DNA from: Ctena decussata
Taxonomy: Eukaryota > Mollusca > Bivalvia > Lucinida > Lucinidae
Length of the DNA stretch: 64,000 nucleotides
Direction: 5' to 3'
Assembly (NCBI GenBank): GCA_963989385.1
Contig: OZ022501.1
Span: 19,802,102-19,866,101, forward strand
A model generated the notes under the pieces. It saw only the letters and a list, made by a program, of their open reading frames with translations. It made no database searches and was not told the origin of the DNA. Positions 58,850 to 64,000 of the stretch are shown piece by piece. The number at the start of each line of letters is the position of its first letter. The stretch's first letter is position 1. A program made the position numbers and the translations under genes.

Positions 58850-59281
58850 TGTCTCCCCTGGGACTAGCAGAAGGGAGATGTGTATTACTTTTCTGTTGTC
58901 GATTGGTCACAGGGTATAATTGATTCCGCTAATTTTCGCTTCCTGCAGAGACTGTACATCATATTTGGCTTCTGGCGAGACTGTCCACGAACTCTTGCTT
59001 CCTGCAGGGACTACTGTCCTTGAAAATTGGCTTTCTGACGAGACTCGGCAGGAAGCAGAATCACGCAGACAGTCTCTGCAGGAAGCCATTTATCATGTAC
59101 AGAAGTCTCGGCAGGAAGCAAGAGATCGCAGACAGTCTCGGCAGAAGCCAAATATGATGTACAGTCTCTGCAGGAAGCGAAAATTAGCGGAATCAATTAT
59201 ACCCTGTGTTGGTGGCATAAATTTTTGTTGACTTTACTTTAAGCTCTGTTTTGTGACAATGCCTGACAGGTGAGACACTGT
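58850..59281 (+). mobile_element. GTCTCCCCTG hairpin-headed element, copy 2, hit by the CACAGGG MITE
   Basis: TTTTTGTCTCCCCTGGGACT, AGCAGAAGGGAGATGTGTAT and TACTTTTCTGTTG match the copy at 55273. It resumes after the MITE and ends CAGGTGAGACACTG. Confidence 0.65.
58908..59208. mobile_element. CACAGGG foldback MITE, copy 2
   Basis: Tip CACAGGGTATAATTGATTCC, same modular arms as copy 1, exact 5-bp duplication TTGGT. Begins 151 bp after exon 4. Confidence 0.92.
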
Positions 59282-60286
59282 TCTCAGTGGAATTCTTGTT
59301 GTTTTGCAGATTTAATAAAATTTTGGTATTGAGATATGACAACATTAATGTATATAAATTAATGTTCAACAGTGCAGACCCAATTCAAGACTGCTTATCT
59401 GTTGGAAGTCTAGGCTGGGTCTGCACTATTTCTTACGTATTTCAGTCCCAGTATGTAGAATTTTAGCAACTTAATTTTGAAGGGTGTTTTACCCCCATGT
59501 GTCCATTTGTAAGTGGTGTAGCAGAGTAAATTAGACAAGCATGTACATTTATGAACATCAGCATGGGAAAACGGCAAAGGCCTACACTGCTATTAGAACC
59601 TGCAAGCATCTTACAGCATGTGGGAATAGTGAGCGCATATAAAGGTCAGTGTGTGTATCTGCAAGTCAAAGCTAGTGTTGTACCTGTAGAGCTGGAGCTG
59701 AGGGAATAGTTTGACGATTATCTGATTATTCTGAGATCATTTTTCCATAAAAATCTTTATAGAGCAAACTGTCTCGCTGAGGCCGTTCTAGTGGTCACAA
59801 CACAGGTTTTCATGGAGAACTAACAAGACTTATCTCAGAATTATCACCAGTCATCAGGGAAAAAGACTAACTTTGGCCCAGTCCCCCATGGTCCCCTAAA
59901 TTTTGCGGTGGGCCCCTTAATTTTTGTAGAAAATGCCCGTACACCTAACATTTAATTTGAATTTTTGCACTCATACCACCAAGTCAAAAGTGTTAATCTC
60001 TATCCCTGAGGAAAGCCTCTGTACATGTATCTCCAGCTCTGTACGGCAAGATCCATAATTCTAATGCACTTACAAATATAACGCGACATCTGATTGGATA
60101 ACATCAAAAAATTGCGACAGTATATTCTGCGATATACTGTCCCAAACCCGACGTCATTAAGAAACGTCGCTTCTCATTGGCTGACGTATGGTTTTACGCA
60201 TCTGAAAGCGCTTGCTATGGGGGCAAAGTATCACACTTTTCGAGGTGAAAATGTGAAAAGTGCATTAGAATGGGGACAATGTATTG

Positions 60287-60422
60287 AAAATTGTCATTTG
60301 GGGAGGTAAATCGTCAGTTTTATGGTAGCAAATTGCTTTTTATGGCTCCGCGAGCGCATCGCCGTAAAACGAAATTTCTGACCATAAAACCGACGATTTA
60401 CCTCCCCAAGTGACAATTTTAA
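60287..60422. repeat. Long inverted repeat in kinesin intron 4
   Basis: ATTGTCATTTGGGGAGGTAA then ATCGTCAGTTTTATGGT pairs with ACCATAAAACCGACGATTTA and CCTCCCCAAGTGACAAT around a ~55-base loop. Confidence 0.85.
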
Positions 60423-60676
60423 GTACAGTTATCCCCTAAGTTGTTGATACATTTAAGGAAAAGTTTTAGCTGACTGTTTAATGAGTTAAAGCTGACCTTA
60501 TTCTTTAATCTTTCCACATGTGGTAATATACCTTATGTCAAGGCATGACTTGTACGTTGACACAAACAAACTGTGTGTTACTTTTCGCAATCCTGGACAT
60601 ACCAGTTTCATGCAAATGTATTAGTAACTCATGGTCTTGATATCAAAGGCAACAACCATATTAGGCTGTGCTAACT

Positions 60677-62483
60677 CAGAGCTCTAGTTAAGAGGGAGTA
60701 TTTGATGATAATGAAGGATAATTTTTTTTTGTTTCTCATTGTAACCATATGTTGTTACCCCTCATCTGAACCGTCTCATCGAGACGGTTCAGATGAGGGG
60801 TCACAACATATGTTTTTATGCAGAATTAACCAAAACTAGAGGTGGCAGTAAGCATGGCTTACTAAATACCCCCCGCGTTTAACAGTTAGGCATGCCGCTT
60901 TGTCATTCAAGTTTTACCTTTACACAGCATACATGTTATGACAACTACAAGAGCACATCTATATACCAATATGTGTTCACATATTTAATATCGGTCAAAC
61001 GGTTTAGGAGAAGTAGCGACAACAAACTCTGTTTTCCAAGACTACAAAGGGGCACAACAAAGCTGGAAAACCCTTTTGAGAAAAACAGAGCAATATGTGC
61101 AAACTTTTTCCTTCTACTGTATCTGTGCACCAAATCTGAATAAAATGGAAGTGAAAATGGCCATAAAAAACTTCAAAATAGGGCAAAACATATAAAAAAG
61201 GGGCATAACTCATGCACAAAGGATTAATGCTGATCTTCATACCAATATGTGTTTGCATACTTAATTTCAAGAAAATATGTCCAATGGTCTTGGAGTAGTA
61301 GCGATAACAAACTTTTCTTACGAAAACTGCAAAGGGACATAACTCAGCAGGAAAACCTTTCTGGAAAAACTGAACAATATGTATCAGCTCTTTTCATATG
61401 CTACATCTAGTAGCCCAATTCGAATAAAGGCAAAAACCCTATAAAATAGGGTTAAAATTTCAAAAAGGGGCATAACTCAGGCAAAAGGGGCAGAATTTAA
61501 AATCAAAAACCTAATGCACATCTTCATACCAATATCTGTTCACATACTTAATTTCAAGCAAATCCGTCAAACCAACTAGGAGGAGTTGCGATAACAAACT
61601 TATTTCACAAAAAATACAAAGGGGCATAACTCCACAATAAAAACCTTCCAGAAAAAATTGAAAAATACGTATCCACTATTTTCTTATGCTGCATCCATGG
61701 ACAAAATTTGAAACAAATTGGAGCAAATTTAGTGCAAAAACCCAATAAAACAGGGCAAAAAATATCAAAAAGGGGAATAACTCAGGCAAAAAGGGGCAGA
61801 GTTTAAAATCAAAACCCTAATGCACATCTTCATACCAATATCTGTTCACATACTTAATTTCAAGAAAATCCGTCAAACCATCTAGGAGGAGTTGCGATAA
61901 CAACTTATTTCACGCAAAATACAAAGGGGCATAACTCCGCAATAAAAAAACCTGCCGGGAAAAATTGAAAAATACGTATCCACTATTTTCTTATGCTGCA
62001 TCCATGGACAAAATTTGAAACAAATTGGAGCAAATTTAGTGCAAAAACCCAATAAAATAGGGCAAAAAATATCAAAAAGGGGCATAACTCAGGCAAAAAG
62101 GGGCAGAATTTAAAATCAAAACCCTAATGCACATCTTCATACCAATATCTGTTCACATACTTAATTTCAAGAAAATCCGTCAAACCATCTTGGAGGAGTT
62201 GCGATAACAAAAATATTTCACGCAAAATACAAAGGGGCATAACTCCGCAATAAAAACCTTCCAGGAAAAATTGAAAAATACGTATCCACTATTTTCTTTT
62301 GCTGCATCCATGGACAAAATTTGAAACAAATTGGAGCAAATTTAAGGCGTTGCGGACGGACGGAAGGACGGAAAGACGGACGGAAGGACAACGTCAAAAC
62401 AGTATACCCCCCACAAACACAGTTTGCGGGGGGTATAATTATCCCTAATTATCACAAAATACTCCCTCTTATCTAGAGCTCTG
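60677..62483. mobile_element. CAGAGCTC palindromic MITE, copy 3, split by a Helentron-like element
   Basis: The left part 60677-60835 includes the full mirrored centre (CCCCTCATCTGAACCGTCTC). The right arm is 62437-62483. Exact 6-bp duplication CTAACT (60671-60676, 62484-62489). The insertion between is 60836-62436. Confidence 0.9.
60836..62436 (-). mobile_element. Helentron/pearl-like element, TATACCCCCC family
   Basis: On the minus strand the head is TATACCCCCCGCAAACTGTG, then TTTGTGGGGGGTATACTG (hairpin), then CGTCCTTCCGTCCG runs. Core units of ~300 bp follow (marks near 62133, 61827, 61521, 61233, 60956 on +). The tail has GCGGGGGGTATTTAG, the hairpin GTAAGC-CAT-GCTTAC and ends ..CCTCTAG before a host T. 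CTAG|T with a 3' hairpin fits a Helitron-type end. The host MITE gives precise borders. The core holds repeated AAAGGGGCATAACTC. Confidence 0.78.
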
Positions 62484-62566
62484 CTAACTTCAGTTTTCCC
62501 ATGCTGAGCTAAGTAGCTTGCACTATTCCCTTAGTTAACAGACACAGAAGTTAGTTTATATGTGTT

Positions 62567-62899
62567 CACAGGGTATAATGGATTCCGCTAATTTTCGCTT
62601 CCTGCAGAGACTGTACATCATATTTGGCTTCCGCTGAGACTGTCCGCGATCTCTTGCTTCCTGACGAGACTTTTGTACATGATAAATGGCTTCCTGCAGA
62701 GACTGTCCGCGTGATTCTGCTTCCTGCCAAGGGCCTCAGCAGGAAGCAGAGTCATGCGGACAGTCTTGGCAGGAAGCCATTTTACGAGGACAGTAGTCTC
62801 TGCAGGAAGCAAGAGTTCCCGGACAGTCTCGGCAGAAGCCAAATATGACGGACAGTCTCTGCAGGAAGCGAAAATTGGCGGAATCGATTATACCCTGTG
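62567..62899. mobile_element. CACAGGG foldback MITE, copy 3
   Basis: 333 bp, tip CACAGGGTATAATGGATTCC, modular arms, exact 5-bp duplication GTGTT. Slightly longer than copies 1 and 2 through extra modules. Confidence 0.92.
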
Positions 62900-63296
62900 G
62901 TGTTGTGATTAACCAAAATTACAGAGGAGTGTTTGTTGCTTCATAAACTTTTGTACCACATGCATAACTCATGGTTGCAGTAAAACCATAGTTTCACTTG
63001 TAAAGTTTTATGACTCTTCAACTCGGGGAATTTGTAAATGGGGATTTCAATGGAAATAGTAAGGTGATGCAGTGTATTCCCAGGACACTTTTCAGGGAAA
63101 AAAAAGTCAACTTCAGTTCAAGAACTATGGCTTATCTGGAACATATTCAGGAATCCATATGGGAAATATTTGAGAGTGAAGTTCAGATGCTCAATATTTT
63201 TGCTGAAAAATGTCACTGAAACCAGTGAAATGGAAGAAAAGATTTGTTGTGAAAATCCAAACATCAAACCTATAGTATGTCACTTTGTGCCTAAAG
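62900..63296. other. Kinesin intron 4 stretch
   Basis: No exon of the expected kinesin-13 linker or neck is recognisable. A 69-codon open frame at 63010-63219 has no family motif. Confidence 0.4.
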
Positions 63297-64000
63297 AGGT
63301 TTTTATACGCCCGTTTTGAAAAAACGGACGTATTATGTCATGGCGCTGTCCGTCCGTCCGTCCGTCCGTAAACATTCTTGTGCGCTCCATAACTCATTAA
63401 CCGTTTGGGATATATTCATGATATTTGGTAGGAATATGTATTAGGTTGGGGGAGCGTGTCGCGTACAGAAGTGGTTGCTCCCCCTTCCTTAGTTTCCAAG
63501 TTATGCCCCTTTGATTAATTTTTTCCCTGCCAGTCTTGTGCGTGCCATAACTAGATAACCGTTTGGGATATCTTCATGAAACTTCATAGCAATGTGTATG
63601 AAGTCTCAACGATGTGTCGCATACAAAAATGGCTGCTCTCCCTTTCTTCATTTTAGAGTTACATCCCTTTCATTAGTTGATTATGGTTATTTTTGTGTAT
63701 ACATATCTTGTGCATACCATAACTTTGTAACCGTTTGGAATATCATGATGAAACTTTATAGCAATGTGCATGATCACAAGACGATGCGTGGCATGCAAGG
63801 ATGGTTGCTCCCCCTTTCTTCATTTTGGAGTTACTTCCCTTTGATAAGTAATTTTAGGCATTTTTCAGTCACTCCATATCTCCTTAACTTTTTGAAATAT
63901 TAGAATGGAACTTTGTAGGAATATGTATAATAATGGGGCAATGTATCCCGAGCAAGAACCACAACTCTGGCTTACTGAATTATCTGCCCTTGCATAAATT
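63297..64000 (+). mobile_element. Helentron/pearl-like element, CGCCCGTTTTG family, copy 2 (runs off the window)
   Basis: The head CGCCCGTTTTGAAAAAACGG is followed by ACGTATTATG, a CTGTCCGTCCGTCCGTCCGT run, and core units closely matching those at 57.2-58.2 kb (GGGATATCTTCATGAAACTT, TAGCAATGTG). The head stem has one mismatch (GGACG for GGGCG). Confidence 0.8.

Noticed and set aside
62618..62848. Open frames on both strands with repeated SAETVRxLLLPAET text
   Set aside because: They are translations of the palindromic modules of the CACAGGG MITE. The same text appears at 50921-51148 and 58907-59196 and on both strands because the element is palindromic.
63010..63219. Next kinesin-13 exon
   Set aside because: The 69-codon frame has none of the expected basic linker or neck sequence, and no acceptor/donor pair in phase 0 was convincing.

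Overview
This is intron-bearing animal nuclear DNA, not bacterial. It is AT-rich and dominated by repeats. The repeat types (tRNA-headed SINEs, hairpin-headed elements with tandem cores like the 'pearl' elements of bivalves, pogo-like foldbacks, many palindromic MITEs) suggest a mollusc, probably a bivalve. That assignment is an inference from repeat style and remembered families; no search was run.

The one host gene I can support lies on the + strand from 42313 and runs off the right end. Four small exons (42313-42367, 44445-44539, 53150-53227, 58667-58756) join in frame to 106 codons. They match the N-terminal domain of a kinesin-13 (KIF2A/MCAK type) microtubule depolymerase, with the same exon boundaries I remember for vertebrate KIF2. 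The motor domain must lie beyond the window. The introns (2.1, 8.6 and 5.4 kb, plus an open fourth) are packed with palindromic and hairpin-headed elements.

Layout: 1-3.1 kb no gene, two GATC-dense stretches. 3.15-3.44 kb decayed LINE end. 3.59-7.2 kb large pogo-like foldback, with a 161-bp-LTR miniature LTR retrotransposon (TRIM) array inserted in its left arm. 7.26-9.6 kb second large foldback. 10.2-13.4 kb tandem array of ~130-bp units, most carrying a palindrome that matches the estrogen response element, interrupted by a SINE. 15.4-21 kb retroelement graveyard: a LINE split by a 3.2-kb Penelope-like reverse-transcriptase element. 21.98-26.7 kb two TIR elements, one inside the other. 31.6-33.5 kb LINE end and tandem tail fragments of the Penelope-like family. 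34.8-35.4 kb ~89-bp tandem repeat. 35.6-36.24 kb two different SINEs tail to tail. 36.8-37.3 kb two LINE ends forming a 39-bp-arm perfect palindrome. 37.6-42 kb ~330-bp satellite holding three inserted TIR elements. 42.2-64 kb kinesin gene with its intronic elements.

No other intact protein gene, no true tRNA or rRNA gene and no CRISPR was found. All retroelement reading frames are broken. The most interesting features are the shared architecture of several sequence-unrelated hairpin-headed elements, the ERE-like array, the TRIM array and the set of palindromic MITEs with exact target-site duplications, several of which carry other insertions and so give a relative order of events.
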